64,000 nucleotides of DNA, taken from positions 823,343-887,342 of the forward strand of contig NW_019091474.1 in assembly GCF_001949145.1 (NCBI RefSeq). The letters run 5' to 3'. This document shows positions 46,240 through 59,700 of this stretch, in pieces. The notes beneath the pieces were generated by a model. It worked only from the letters and a program-made list of their open reading frames with translations. It was not told the DNA's origin and did no database searches. The translations under genes were made by a program, and so were the position numbers. Numbering within the stretch: position 1 is the stretch's first letter; every line of letters begins with the position of its first letter. This DNA is from Acanthaster planci. Taxonomy: Eukaryota > Echinodermata > Asteroidea > Valvatida > Acanthasteridae.

Positions 46240-46380
46240 CCCTAAAAAGCACCACAAGATCACAAGACCAACACATGACCTCCAGTCTGAATTCAAGTCA
46301 CTAGGTATTCAAATGAACCGCGACAAAAGCATTCAAATGTCACTGTTCCCCTTGGACACTTCTTGTCGGGTCTTGTGAAC
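46240..46380. mobile_element. hAT-like MITE family 'TAGTCGAG', partial copy 1
   Basis: Shares CCTCCAGTCTGAATTCAAGT and TATTCAAATGAAC with the copy at 60083-60256; ends with TCTTGTG arms but lacks the CGACTAC terminus. Confidence 0.6.
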
Positions 46381-46513
46381 ATATGAAGCAAGATGTGGGA
46401 TGGAGAGCTCCCCCCCCACACACACCTTTGTGCTGGACATTTTTTGATCGGAATCTCTGGAATTCTTTACATACCTCGGGGGGGGGGAAGTGTTAGGTAA
46501 CAGTCGTCTAGAG

Positions 46514-46660
46514 TGTGTATAGGGATTGGACAGGTGAGGGGGGTACCCATCCGTCCCATATCTTGCCTGGTACATGTATATTACTCTACGGAAGGATGTG
46601 TACAGGGATTGGACATGTGGGGGGTACCCCTCCGTCCCATGTCTTGCTGGGTATACTTGT
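46514..46660. repeat. Tandem duplication
   Basis: GTGTATAGGGATTGGACA ... GGGGTACCCATCCGTCCCAT ... CTTGCCTGGTA is followed by GTGTACAGGGATTGGACA ... GGGGTACCCCTCCGTCCCAT ... CTTGCTGGGTA. Two copies about 90 bases apart with few mismatches. Confidence 0.85.
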
Positions 46661-47034
46661 GATGGTCTGGACTGCCACAGTGACTTCTCAGTGCAAAATA
46701 TTAACACAATTTCGCTTCCGTTTTGCCTGATGACACTGTATCCTATCACCACCCGCACTGTATAGTACATAACTAAACCACTTTAACGGGAAGACTCCTA
46801 AAACGAATCAGATGGGCATTTACAAAATCAAAGCCATATTTTCTTTGTGCTCCGCAACTTCAACACTGTACTCTAAAAATGTTGATATCAAGCTGAGAGG
46901 CAAGTTCATATTTCAAAATAAAACAAGCAAACCCAACTTCTGTGCGGTCACAGAGAGCATGGGCAATGGAATTCACCACAGTTCATATACTTCTGTAACA
47001 GCTTCAGAAAGCAAAGTTGGTCACCAGCATATGG

Positions 47035-47290
47035 GGGGCTCATCTATGCTGATCTCTATCTTCTCATGCTCCAGTTGCAAGAAAGACATTTCTATTCCTA
47101 CTCCTAGTCCATCACATGTTGCTCCAGAGCATTGACACTGCTGGGTGGAGCCAGGTGTGTAGGGGTAAAGTGGCTTGCCCAAGGACACAGAATACAGCTT
47201 AGATGCTGGATTCCAACCCCTGACCCTCTGATTAAGAGTCGGGGAACAACAAGACCTGGCCCCGCCAGCTCGCCCCCACCCCCAAAAACA
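47035..47290 (-). mobile_element. tRNA-derived SINE (type with TTGGGCAAG core)
   Basis: The minus strand has an A-box-like GCGAGCTGGCGGGG (near 47270), a B-box GGGGTTGGAATCC (about 47212-47224), then TGTCCTTGGGCAAGCCACTT and TACCCC, the body segment common in deuterostome and other animal SINEs. The 3' limit is uncertain. Confidence 0.7.
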
Positions 47291-48531
47291 CTTCAACTCA
47301 GGTGACTTTCACAAGAAGTGTTAAATTCCCTTTCAATTGGCAAACGGATGTGGCATAGTCATGCCTGAAATGTAATAGTAGGGTTGCACAGACCTTAATC
47401 TCCCTATAAACTACAATGCATAACCAGCTGCTGAAATGTGACGCATTTCTGACAGTAAAGACTTCAATTCTAGTCTGATGGCAACAGACTGCTCAGCTTT
47501 GTTTGAAGAAGTCCTGGATTGGTCCTGACCAGTTTGTTGAATACATGTGTTTTGTTCTGACAAATCTTGAATGTTTTTTTCTCAAACTGTGACCAGGTCA
47601 CCAAAATCATTAGGATACACCAAGGCATCTGATTGGTGTACCAACAGACAAATCCTATTTGGTTAATATGCCCTTCTCTCTGAGTTGTCCTCCCTCTGTG
47701 GGTAATGTAGACGCCAACATACTCCAAGCGACACAGTCTCTACCAATTTCAGGTGTGACAACAGATCTGATTGGAAGGCTTTATGCAAAGGCAGCCCTGA
47801 TCGGTCAAGGTACCTGATTTAGAATCGTCTACCTCTCTTAGCCGTCGAAGACCCCCTTTTCCGAGGGCTCGGTGAGTAACCAACCAAGTCGTCCCCTTCC
47901 TGTGATCATCCCAGTGATACAAAAAAATAGACAAAAATAAGCCAGGTATTACTGCTTGCTCACAACGCAGCCCAGAGGTATGTTCAGCAGGCATAAAGTA
48001 TGAAAATATAGCATGACTTGAGGGTGAATAGTTGTTATATATCACACCTTGCTTTAGCAGAAATACTGTCACATGGGACTCACTAATATAGGCTAGAGCA
48101 TAAATTATCTGTCACCATGAACTAGATGTGTCATTCTAAAAAAATTGGGGTCCAATAGTTAGTGTGTGTTGCTATCACGTGACAATCGATTTGGCAAGTT
48201 TAGAATACATTCTTTTGCAAGTGATAATAATTCAAATTACCTACCAAACAAAATAAAATTAGTTGGAAGTCAATTTCTATGATACTGTATTTCCCCATTA
48301 AAATTACACAGGTTAGGTGTAACAGGGTCCCAAAATGTTAAATTTTTGGTCCCTAAATTCATAATATGATCTAGATGCCTGTGAAAAAAAACATGCATAC
48401 ATTATTTCCAAAGGTAAAGTGCCTGAATTGGAACTATATTCAAATGTTTTAAGAGGTTAAAGTGCCCTCAATAACAAACCCAGAGAAGTTTCTTATTTTC
48501 ATATTTCTGACTGAATTGTGTTATAAACCAA

Positions 48532-48632
48532 ATATGGACTGGCAAACAGTGCATATATGCACTACGTTTTTATCACGCACAATCCCTCATAGTGCATAGA
48601 TGGCACTAGTGACCTCACTGCCAGTCCATATA
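48532..48632. mobile_element. Very small TIR element, about 100 bp
   Basis: ATATGGACTGGCA at the left and TGCCAGTCCATAT at the right; inner pair AGTGCATATATGCACT and AGTGCAT. Confidence 0.65.
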
Positions 48633-50196
48633 GCATATATCTAATGGTTCTCCAATGGAAATAGTTCTCTAAACCCTGCTTTGGGAGGTATCTTATAAAA
48701 CTTCCAACAGCCAATTTCGACTATCCACCTCAGATAAACCATATTTTGTTTGTTAGTCCATATGTCACACGGGACAAAATCACCATTATAATTCCATGCG
48801 TCACTGAAAATGCTACATGTAATAACACACACAAGTGCAAGCATCCATTGATGTGGCTATTGAGCCGATATTGCATGTGCAAGGTGTGCCGGATACTCTG
48901 GTGCATGTCCATTAAACACATAGAGCTATAGGTCAAAACTTGAGCTTTGATTCCTGTACAAAGTGATGCCTGCTGGGCGAATCTCTGCTTGTGCACAAAC
49001 CTATGGAAAACTTGAAATTTCGTACGGCTTTTGGATGGCTATTTGCATATCTGCATCTGTATTCTGAAACGAAGCGTCAAAATAGCAAAAACGCAAAAAA
49101 CTGAAACGCACGACCAATAAATGAGCATTTTGCTCTCTGCAAACCATGCAAACTCATGTGCCTATGCACTGCAGATAATTTTGCCGTGACCTTTTTTTAA
49201 TCCGATTTAATCAGTACTCATTGCGCACTGCGATGAGAGTGCATTGTTCAAAATTCATTCTATCCAATTTCAAATGTTCTACAAGCACACACATGGATTC
49301 AACATGTCGGCGCCCAGGACAGTGTCCACTTTTCTAAGCACAAAGGATGAGAGGTTAGTACTCTAGTAATTCAATATAGCTCTATGGTTGAACAGTACGC
49401 ATGTACAAAACGGCCAAAATAACATCTAGCACGTAATCAAACCACTCCTGATCGTGAGTACCGTGGAATACGACGAGTATTCAGGAGCACTGTCTTGCCA
49501 ATATGCATGTGCAGTCCAAGTGTATGAACACATGCGTCAGTGTGGTGGCACCACAGTGATTGCGTCTACACAACTGGGGGAAAGCTTGCCATGCGAGGGC
49601 AGTACATACCTCTGAGTAGTTGCTGTCTAGAAATGCCATTGCGCTCCTCTTCGCATTCCTGTACGACAAACAGAAATTTCAAGAATCAGAAATGAGCAAG
49701 CGACAGACATATCTACCCTGTCTGTGTGCAGTGTCTCAGAAGTCGGGGTTGCCCATTTTGGGATGTTCCATTTTGGGGACACGGTGTGGCGCGAACTGTT
49801 GACTTCTGGAAAACAAGATGGGCTAGCCTTGATTAGGGCAGTGATGGGTACAGGGGCACCTGATTACCAAACCACAAAATGGAAGGTACCCAGTTTCATC
49901 ACCAGATGCAGTCACACATTCCAACACACACCCTCACATGTGTATACTTGTGGGGTATTTCCTTTGTTCTCGTGTACAAAATTCCCACACAACACGGAAA
50001 AATTTCAAATCACAGCCATTTCAACCAAATTCAGTTTCATGGGTTGAAATTTCGACCGTATGTCCCTTAAATAAAACACTTCAATTTGCAACTATGAATA
50101 GCACTTGAAAATTCCTCCTTTTTGAGTAAATTTGAAATATCTATTTCGTGAAATTCTTGTGGGGCACCACATTAGTACCCCACAAGGATCAAAACT

Positions 50197-50240
50197 GGCC
50201 TTGTGGGGTACCTTCCATAGTTCCGGTACCCCACAAGGCC
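50197..50240. repeat. Perfect 16-bp hairpin
   Basis: GGCCTTGTGGGGTACC and GGTACCCCACAAGGCC around a 12-base loop; a third and fourth diverged arm (CTTGTGGGGCACC, GTACCCCACAAGG) lie at 50157-50187, so this may be the core of a decayed fold-back element. Confidence 0.75.
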
Positions 50241-50299
50241 CCATGTACAAGCGCAATCCTTCTCGGATGTACCACTTTAATGTTACAGCTTTTTCACCG

Positions 50300-50412
50300 A
50301 CGATTACATAAAAGCAGAGTGGGGTTAGGGACCTCAGTGTAGCAAGAACTGGGCAGGATTCAAACCCACGATATCTGCAAAAAATGCTCAAGTGTTTCAC
50401 CCATGAGACCTT
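50300..50412 (-). repeat. Possible tRNA-derived SINE head
   Basis: On the minus strand GGTCTCATGGG (A-box-like) is followed by GTGGGTTTGAATCCTGCC (B-box-like) at tRNA spacing. The body is not recognised. Confidence 0.4.
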
Positions 50413-50645
50413 CCAGGTCCGTTTTGGGCAGAGCACTATTACATGTATAGTACAGTCATTGCAACGCTTGCGCAGTATTTCTGCTGTCACGGGTTCGAAT
50501 TTCACCTCACTCTGTTTTGGTCGTGCACCACAAAGGCTATAATGCATCATGACAGACCGCCATTAGAGTCAAAATAGAGCAACCTGGTTTGACAGACACC
50601 AAAGTTCTTGCCCACAGAGTGTATTAGCCAAAATTCACCACAATG

Positions 50646-50786
50646 TCACAAAGACCTCCTCATGTTGTGTAGTTCTACTTCAAAATATCGTTTGTACGCC
50701 ACAGACCTTTGACTGCCGCCTTTCCTTGATGAGGCCGATGATGTGGTGGCTCGGGAGGAGATGCTCTTGTCTTCAGAATCATCACT
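50646..50786 (-). CDS. MRE11: MRE11 last visible exon, 3' end uncertain
   Basis: Acceptor CATCTCGCAG above 50786, phase 0. It reads [20 protein letters not shown], then RKGGSQR. From there it either splices at a weak donor (GTCTGT, exon end 50707) to a further exon that I could not find, or reads on as [19 protein letters not shown] to a TGA at 50646-50648. The D-D-P-F-like end of vertebrate MRE11 was not seen in either case. Confidence 0.6.
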   Translation of the reverse strand, partial: SDDSEDKSISSRATTSSASSRKGGSQRSVAYKRYFEVELHNMRRSL

Positions 50787-53700
50787 CTGCGAGATGCAAG
50801 CGAAAATCCCAATGAGAGAGCTCCTGGAAGCTCAGAGGCAGCTCATTTTCAATATAGCCTGAAGGCCACACCTCCACCTTCATGTCAAGAAGATGGGACA
50901 TTCACAGGGGGAAAGGGAGCCTCAAGTTACTGAAATTCTGCTGAGAGCAGAGAAGTATGAGCACTTGGATGGCGCTCTCAGGCGAATTATTCCAGCTAGT
51001 AGTCGAGACTTTCACAAGACCAGACACATGAGGGCTGAACAATGTCAAGGAATGCTTTTGTTGCAGTTCGTTTGAATAGCTTGTGACTTGAATCCTGACT
51101 GGAGGTCTTGTGATGATCTTGTGTGGTCTCGACTACAATACTGGTCACTACCCTTTGGCCATAGAAGTGCTTTCTGAGAAAAATCTGATTCAAATCAGAA
51201 GCACTGTAAAATTAGACTTTCAATGGTACTCACATCCCCAAACCGGCGAGAATTTCTGGCTGTGGGCTTACTTGCTGGAATAAAAAAATAATGAAACATT
51301 AAAAAAGTTATACCAAATAGTATGTTTCTTTGCAAACACTTCTGCTGTAGAATACGGAGAACTAATGAAAAGACCGACATGTATTGTTCAAACTGAAAAC
51401 ATTTTAAAAGAACTTCAATTCGAACTGTGTCTCGTCTTTTGTGAATTTAACCTGCTAAAGCTCACTTTCGGTCTTGCCATGTCCCAAATTTATGGCTGTG
51501 GCTACATGTAGTATGTGCAGCTAAAGAAGCCACTGACTTGTGGCTGTAGCCATTTCCCATAGCTACATGTATTACTACTGCCACACCCAGTTGATTCAGA
51601 CCTAGCCTCTCAAATAGTTGGAACGTTCCATGGTCTTAAGAACGCAAAAAATTTCAAAGAGCCAAGGGTTCTTTAAATTGTAAATGAAAAGCAGTTTGTT
51701 GATCTGTCCTTTCGGTGCAATCGTCTGAAGGTTCTTTTTTCTGCAGGTTTCAAATGTCTGACGGTTCATTTGTCCAGAGATTCAGTCCTCCAAATTTACC
51801 ATCAGGTTTTTTTTTTAATTTAGAAGTTTCAGAGTTTTGAAATTAAAACTAGGTTTGAGAGCACAAAGATTTGTTAATCGAAAAAGCAACCTTAGTTCCA
51901 AAGACCCAACTTGACTTGGAGAAATTTAATTATATCTTTCAGAGGGTGTAACCTTTGGACTGTTGAAACTTCACACAATTGAACCTTTCTACTATCAACT
52001 GAACCAACATCCCCTCCCCCCGATCAGGCCACAATTTGGACCCACCTCGGATGAAACTGTCTGACAGGACGCTCTGCTTTGAGCGGCTGTTCCCCGTCCC
52101 CTGGCTCTCTGCCCTCCCTCCTCCCCGCGATCGGCTGCCTCGAGTCGATGACCCCCGGCCCCTCCCTCCCCGGCCACGCCCTCTCCCGCGGCCACGCCCT
52201 CTGTCGGTGGTGTCGCTCTCATCTGAGTCGATTTGTATGGTGTCTGGGTCATCATCGTCACTGAAGTCGTCTCCTCTCTCGAGACGCTTCTCCTTTGCCT
52301 TTTCCATCACCTGCAGCAAAGCACAATGTCAGAGGGCTAAGCAATGAACCTCAAGCTGGGCCAAGAGAAGATACCAGTTTCTTAGCAATGGAGGCCCCTT
52401 TGGTTGGAACTAAACATTGCTAGTTCTCGAACGAGGAGGAAATGCGCATGCTACAGGTGCATGGCTACCAACAAAATGAACACTCCCGACCAACATGGCT
52501 CTTTTCAACAGATAAGGGGGCATTTCTGCTCAATGTAGATACCAAGGCATTCGGGCCTGTAATCTTCCTTCTATTAGCCCTGAGTAAAGGTGTCACCATT
52601 CAAAGAAGTCAGGCTGCCAGACAGCCAGATGCTCAAGTCCTGCCCACCTCAGGTTTAAGTCTGTGGCTGTTGCTCAGTTCAATTCAATGAGCCGGCAATT
52701 TCCACAACAAAATCCTTTGTTCCTTTTGTCAGCTGGGAAGGAGGAGCTCAGAGTTGATCAAAGCCGACAGAAGCTGTCAATCAAATCAGTGGGAACAATG
52801 GACTGGAACAGAGTGGAGGCTGGTAGTGGAGAGCTCACTGTTCAAAGCAAGAGATTTAAAAAGACTACGAGGCTCTGCCTTGCAATTCACTTGCAAAGTC
52901 TGGCCGCTTGTTCCCGTTTCCTTCCTTACACCAGTTTTATTTCACAACAAATTGGCGCTGGGTGTTTTCATTATTTTCGGTCAAAAATCTTGACCCTTTC
53001 AAACGTCAAGATACCACGACCTCTCTACATGAATGTTTGGGACGCCGACACTTGGGAGTCATTTGCACATTAAAATTTGCGTTATCATTTCTAACTGCAC
53101 CTTCATTTCTGCAACACTCCGATATGCTGCAATGTAAGGTACAACACGCAGTGTACAGCAGCCAAGTTCCAATTTCAACATATGTGCTCACTTCCGGAGC
53201 CTGGCTCCATATTGAGGGGCAACTTCTTTAATTTCTAGGGATATTGAGCACTGACGTAGCTAGAATATTGGGCCACAAGGATGCACCAGCATCTCACAGG
53301 GAGTAGGCACAAACTTTCAGTGGTGTGGTTGTTTGGGGCAAGCTTTTGTTAGCCTTGTTCAATATCCATTCATCCGCTTTTTTCAGTGGGGGGGGGGAGC
53401 ACCGGGAATTTGTGGGTTGGCACGTCCCCCCCCCGGCCCCCTGTGGCTATGCCCCTGATATATATTGAGACCGAGTTGTTGGTGAATATATTGCCCCTAT
53501 TTTTTGGTCCAAACAACTAAAACATTGCTGCGCAGGGTCAAGTACTCTAATCTCGAACATTATTTTGAATCAAGGAGTTGGATTGGTGTAATGGTACATG
53601 TTCTTTCGTTGCCTTTCGGCTCTACGGCCCAGAGTTCGAATCCTGCCCAGGCAGACATGTGGAGTGGGTTTTCAGTTCCCCGCCTCATTCCCCGCCTTCC

Positions 53701-56700
53701 TTGGAATATTTGTCGGGGGTCTTCCCAACCGCCTCTTAATTGAACATTTCTTCGGTGCCTTCTTCCCTAAGGCCCCAAGCGAGAATAGTTTATACATGTG
53801 AATGACGAGGCTTTGCTCTGGTCAAATAAAAAGTAAATGCAAATTTTTCAAACCAATGACTGAAATGTTCTTACGGCTTTGACTTCCTTGGCTTGCTCAG
53901 CTTCCGACATCTTCTTCCTCTGCTCCTTGAAATGCTTCAACTGCAGAAAGAAAAGGTGAAAATTTGGGATGCGTCACAAAGTTTTGATACGGCTGGCTGT
54001 AACACAAACATCTATGGGAAATGGCTGTAGCCGCTAGTCAATGGTTTCAACAGGTGTGCATGTTATTGCAAGCCGCAGCCCGGACTGTCAGACACGGCTC
54101 AACACCGATTAGGAAAAGACTATTGAAATGGTTCCTCAGTAAACTTGGGTTTTAGTTGCAATGTTATTAATGTAAGGTTTCAATAAATTTAGAATGACTA
54201 GGGTTTTTATAATTCTTCAGGTAAACGTAAAAGTCTGTGTTGGGCCAAGATATAACATTTTCCTTTGTTTCCTGTAGCACGGTAAGCCAGACCAGTGTTT
54301 GAATGGTGCATGCACACATTTAGACTCGCCAATTTTCACATTCAAGAAAAAAATAATTTCTCATAAGTCCCACACGCACGTAAACCGAGGTAGAATTGTA
54401 CGAATAGAATCCACCAATAATTCTTGCTTTGATGTGAGAGATGCCATTCAAAAGCACTGCATAGCATATGTGACCCGCTCTGTGAAAATGAGTCTTAAGT
54501 TGCCAGAGCCACTTTGGAGTAAAACGTCCTTTAGAATAATTTTGCACAGTGTACATCAATAGGTACCCACAGCATTTTCCACCATGGAGCATCCACTTTC
54601 ATCAGGACGCCAAACTGAAAGATGCATCAAAACAAGAAACTCAATTTACTCTTTCCAATACAAATGAAAACTCAAAAAGTGTCTCTGGCGACTTAAGACT
54701 CATTTTCACAGAGTGGGTCACATATTTTTAAGGCATTTTGTACACCCGAATATTTTGTGCAACTGAGGGCTTCCGTCTCAACTCTGATTGGAAGAGGATC
54801 TGAAGAACGTGGATTCCTCTACCACACCGCCCCGTCGACTTGTACGAGTTTGCATGCCATCTAAAATCCTGAAGTTTAATGAATCGAATGTTGGACCAGC
54901 CAAACTGGCTTAGTTTTTTCATCTCTTGTGGGGACAGGGCACGGCGTCACAGTACCTCCTCCAAAATGAACGTGTCGGTCGTCTTGCGGTTCTTGAGGTG
55001 GCCTCGCGTCCGCTCCAGCTGGAACTTGACCAGCTCACTGATGGCGTCTTTCTCGTCCTTGTCCACAAACTCCTGGATGGCCTGGCCAAGACCCTTCTCC
55101 GACAGAAGGTTCAGCTGTTTGCCCTACCATGGCAACCAAGAAAGATCAGAAATACAACAGCTCTAAAAGATGAAAATACCTTGAAGGCCGGGTTTGTACT
55201 TCACATGAAAGAGGATGTGTAGCCAATTTGATGTCACCAAACATTTGCAGTGGAATTCGCTCGAGGCAAAATGTTTGATCTGGGCAATGTTTGATCTGGG
55301 CAATGTTTGATCTGGGCAATGTTTGATCTTGGCAATGTTTGATCTGACATCACAAACTCACACTTGTTTTCATTTCTGTTCCCAGAATGAACTGGCCTTC
55401 ACTGAAAAAAAGTGCTGCACGGATTTCCCTTCGTGGCATTTGACCTCCTGAGTCCTGCACCTGCTCCCAGCAAGCACAATCCAACAATATTCACTTAGTT
55501 CAAGATTATAGCACGATTCAAACTAAGCAGGACTTTGTGGGCTGAAGCTATGCCTTGAGGACAGTTCATATTCAGCAGGAAAGCAAACAGGAACACAATT
55601 TTGATGTCCAAGTTGAAAATCTACTTAATACGCTTCGAAGTCTGGGAGTTAAGCATCCGGCGAAGTCTAAGACCGAGATGAACCTAAGTATTGGAAGAAC
55701 CACCTTGGATAAAAGCTCTACGGTTGACCCTGGTAATCAAGTTAAATGGCACCCTCAATGTTCATGCATTCTGCCTATACTACAGAGATTTCTTTTTTTA
55801 CCTCTTCAGCACTTGAAAAGTATTTTTTGACAAGATCCTCCACCCTCCCCGCATCCAGGGCCTCCGGCCTGAGATAGTTGGACATGTCCTCATTAGGTTT
55901 CACGTCTGTTCAAACACAAAAAAAAGGAAAGAAAAGCGAGTCTTCAAGAAAACATCTTATTTAGTTTCACATTTGCTCCAACAGAGAAGAAAAAAGCGAC
56001 AGATGATGTTTTACTTTGCTTTCACAAATTCTTATAAAAACCACAGAAATAAATTACAGAGAGCGAGGTTAGAAGACGTAATGTTCTGATTTAGTTTACA
56101 TCCACTCCTCTCCCGACAAAAAAATTCAGAGAAAAGATGACCAGCGACAGCAGTCGAAATTTCTGAAGTAACTAAAAAAGGCAGCTCTAGTGCTATGACT
56201 GACACTTGACCTATCAATGTGGATCTTGAAGGTCACGTGACCAGCCACAGCCAATCAAATCTTGCCAACTCACCCCGCTTCTCTGGCTGCAGCTTGCGTC
56301 TGTGGAAGAGGATGATGTCTTTGGTGTTGGCCACCTTGTTGACGAACCTCTGGCCAAAGCGGTTAACGTTGAACGTCTCAAATCCACCACTGTAGTCAAC
56401 CTAGGACCAAACAATGCCAGAGGTGGAGGAATACGGGTTTATTTTTCCACTCTTGTCAATTCGTTTGAGCTTCAGACTTTTTATGAATTCGGTTCACCGG
56501 ACAAGCGCATCATCAGCTTCTGTTGCAGAAACATACAATTGACTCTTGCGAAGCCAAATTTCCAGTATTTTCATTTGATTCCAACAAAAAACTGGTTGAA
56601 CGATAATATGATCCCAGTGCACTGAACGAAGCCCCAGCTGAAAAAAAGGCACAATTTGAAAATGGCTCTCCAAGTTCACTGAATGCAAATTAGGGATTAC

Positions 56701-59700
56701 TCTTGCCATTAGTATTGGAAACAACAAAAAACTTTCGACTTGTTTCTGCCATTTTGAGCCAGCAACGAAAGCCAGCCCCAATCTTTGGCTCTCATTTGGT
56801 AAGTGCAACATCAGATGGGTGTAAAGCCAAAATGCCACAAAATGTCAAAACAGTACACGTATTTCTGCAGAAACACATCTGTGACTGCGGCGCCGAAAAT
56901 GAGACGGCCCAACTGCAGCATGTGTCCCAACTACGGATCACTCCCAACTGTAGCTTGCTCTGCCAGCGTGTGCCTGTACGGTCCCCATCAGCCAGGTATG
57001 CTAGCAGAATGTAGATTGTATTTGTGTCACACATGAACTGCCTGGTCGGCATACTTTGGACAAATTTTGCCAGCTGTGAGAAAGGTCTCTCTCAAATGAC
57101 ATTCCTTCCTATGGATTGCTATGTGCATCAGCATTTTTTCAGTAAATTTCCTTGACGCTGATTGGCTGCGCCGTATTTCCAACATATTTTGACTAGCTTG
57201 CGCGTTAGTTTCAAATATTTTGCACACTGTGTGCACAAGCACCCGTTAGCGTTGTATACGTGGTTACAATTTTCCCACAAAGATGGCGTCCAATGATCGA
57301 TAGAAATTTGCAGACTACAGGTGGACTGGCAAAACTGCAGCACGACAACTGGGACCTTCCCACTTACACGTAACCTGATGAGTGGCAGAACTGGCTGTTT
57401 GGGGTTTCCTGTATGCTCATCCTCCGCTAAAGATATGAGCCCTTCAACCTGCGATAAGAACACACAAACGAAAACCTGAAACATTTCACTGACCACGATT
57501 GAAATTAATGCTCAAAATGCTGCACGTACACAAAGGAAATAAAGGTTGAAATGAAAAGAAAGCAGAATCGTCTCTAATTAAATGACTGATTATCATTCAT
57601 CACTTCCCAGGTGTGATCACCAGCCACACGGCTGTCGTGCAACAAAATGATGTATCATGCATCGGTTTACGCACACAAGATAAATCAATTCCTTGGGGGC
57701 CACATATACGCGATACGCCACTTGGTTGTGCAACTGAAAAAGCAGTTTCGATGTTAAGAAATGCAGCCTGAGACAAACCTGAGATGTGGATGACGATCCC
57801 CAGCCGTTCTCCACAAACTACAGAATTTCTTTCTCCTTACCCTCTCTGAGCAGTAGGCCTCCACCTTGTCCTTGATGCCAGCATGGCCCGGGTCCAGGTC
57901 GGTGTCCTGTAAGCTAATGTCCCTCATGTAGAAGGGCCGGACCGTCTCCAGCCGGATCTTGGTACACTTCAAGGCCTTACCTCGCACCTTCAGGAGGCAG
58001 ATGTGTCTGCAGAAAGGGACCCAAAAAAGGTTGGGGCCAACATTTTAGGGGACTTTTGTTTTAAAGGTGTCAATTCTGCCGGAATTCCATAAAAGTTTCC
58101 AACAAAGATTTTCTTCAATCAAGTCATGAGTCTTTATACAGCAGGCAAATCCCAGTCACTACATCAAAGTATTGATTATTCCTATCCCTCATCACAGGGC
58201 CAATAAACAAATCAGAAACCATCTAAGCTCTCTCGGGGTTATATAATTCAAGGTTGCCATAACATAAAACAGCGACTAGCTAATCAGCTGCAAAGACCAT
58301 CTCTGCCCTCACAGGTTCCCATTAGTGCACTCCTGGGTGGAGACAGACACCTTCTTCATCGCAACTGCTTTCAATGCCCACATTTTGGGCTCGCAATGTA
58401 CACAGACATACCTTTTAACTCAAAACAGACTTGCCTGAATGGCATCGCAGCAAGAGCACAGCTGCCAGCAAAAACATTTGTAATTTCAGAAGTAAAAAAA
58501 CCCACTCTTTTTAAATACGCCTTACCTGAGAAAGATGTGACAGTTTTCATACGTTGAAGAAGATTACGAAGATGCACCAAAATAGTGTGTCGCAAGAAAT
58601 TCATCGCAAAGACCCTTTAAAGTCTTTTTCGCGTTGTCTGGATGTCACTAACAAAGCCTACCTAGTCCCAACCCCCCCCCAAAAAAAAGATTCCAAGAGC
58701 TTATACCAAAACAAATGACTCATATTGGTTCATTGATTTTGGTTTTTCCCTTTCTCCAACCTGCCAGCCCTTCTTACTTTTGGATGGATTCCCCTTGGCA
58801 CAGGGAGGTGGCGATACTGCTGCCGGGCTGGCTGACGAAGAATTGCTGCCGGTCATTCCAGGCCGGGTCAATCTTGCACTCATGCTCGTGTCCCCAGATC
58901 ACTAGGTCCAGGAAGTCGGGCAGGAACTGCTCGGGGATGTAGTTGGTCTCACCGTGTTTGGTCCTGCAAAAGAAAATCAAAGAATTGATGGTTTCATCCC
59001 TGATCTGGCATCATATACACATAACAAGCATTTACGACTGTAATGCCAACAATCATTCTAAGGGGTGACGGGTTGAATACCTTATTAATCTGTGATGCAA
59101 AACCTATTAGAATGCCGCATTCAACCCACCACTGACGTGACTGAGAGAAATTGTAATTTCTATTCTACTTTGAAACAGTTAATATATTTTGACAACACCA
59201 GACAGCAATTCAATGCAGGAATAGAACATTTTTGCAATGTTACTGACTTTTCATTTCATTTATTACATCATCACATTTAAAAAAAAGATGAAAATTGATT
59301 TCCCTTGTGCATTATTCATAAAAAATTCTGCATCTAGTAAAATAGCACAAGAAAAAGAATTTCCAAAGACATTTATAAGAGGCACAGATTAACCCTCCTA
59401 TGCAAAGAAACATTCTGGACACAGTTGTCCTATCACTCAAAACTAGCCAATTTCCCATAGGTGTCTGTGTACTAGGAGAAATCAAGTGGAAGGAATTTTG
59501 CACTGTTTTTGAAGGTTACAGCAAAAGGAGGGTTAAACAGATTAAAAACTGTTTTCAGGCACCAGGGTGGAGATCACCAACTAGGAAGGAGCAGAGTTTA
59601 TCTTTCAAATGTAGAGTTAAACAGGCAGCAAGCATGAGGCCAAAAAGACATTCTGAAACGCTTTGTGTTGGTGCATGGGGTGCGGATTCTTCTGGATTTG

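Larger units (their letters stand above)
40057..50645. other. Intergenic region between convergent genes
   Basis: 10.6 kb with no gene recognised. Contains TIR elements (41092-41352, 44814-45288, 48532-48632), a SINE (47035-47290), a tandem duplication (46514-46660), a hAT-like MITE fragment (46240-46380), a possible SINE head (50300-50412) and a hairpin (50197-50240). The stretches 41353-44813 and 48633-50150 show nothing further that I can name. Both genes' 3' UTRs fall in here. Confidence 0.6.

Noticed and set aside
52036-52347. Plus-strand Pro/Leu/Arg-rich frame
   Set aside because: Antisense shadow of the RG-rich MRE11 exon.
53574-53660. tRNA gene candidate (GTTCGAATCC B-box)
   Set aside because: The SINE body follows directly and the same structure recurs at 61112-61382, so these are SINE heads, not tRNA genes.
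55271-55348. CRISPR-like repeat array
   Set aside because: Units are directly tandem without spacers and lie in a eukaryotic intron; it is a minisatellite.
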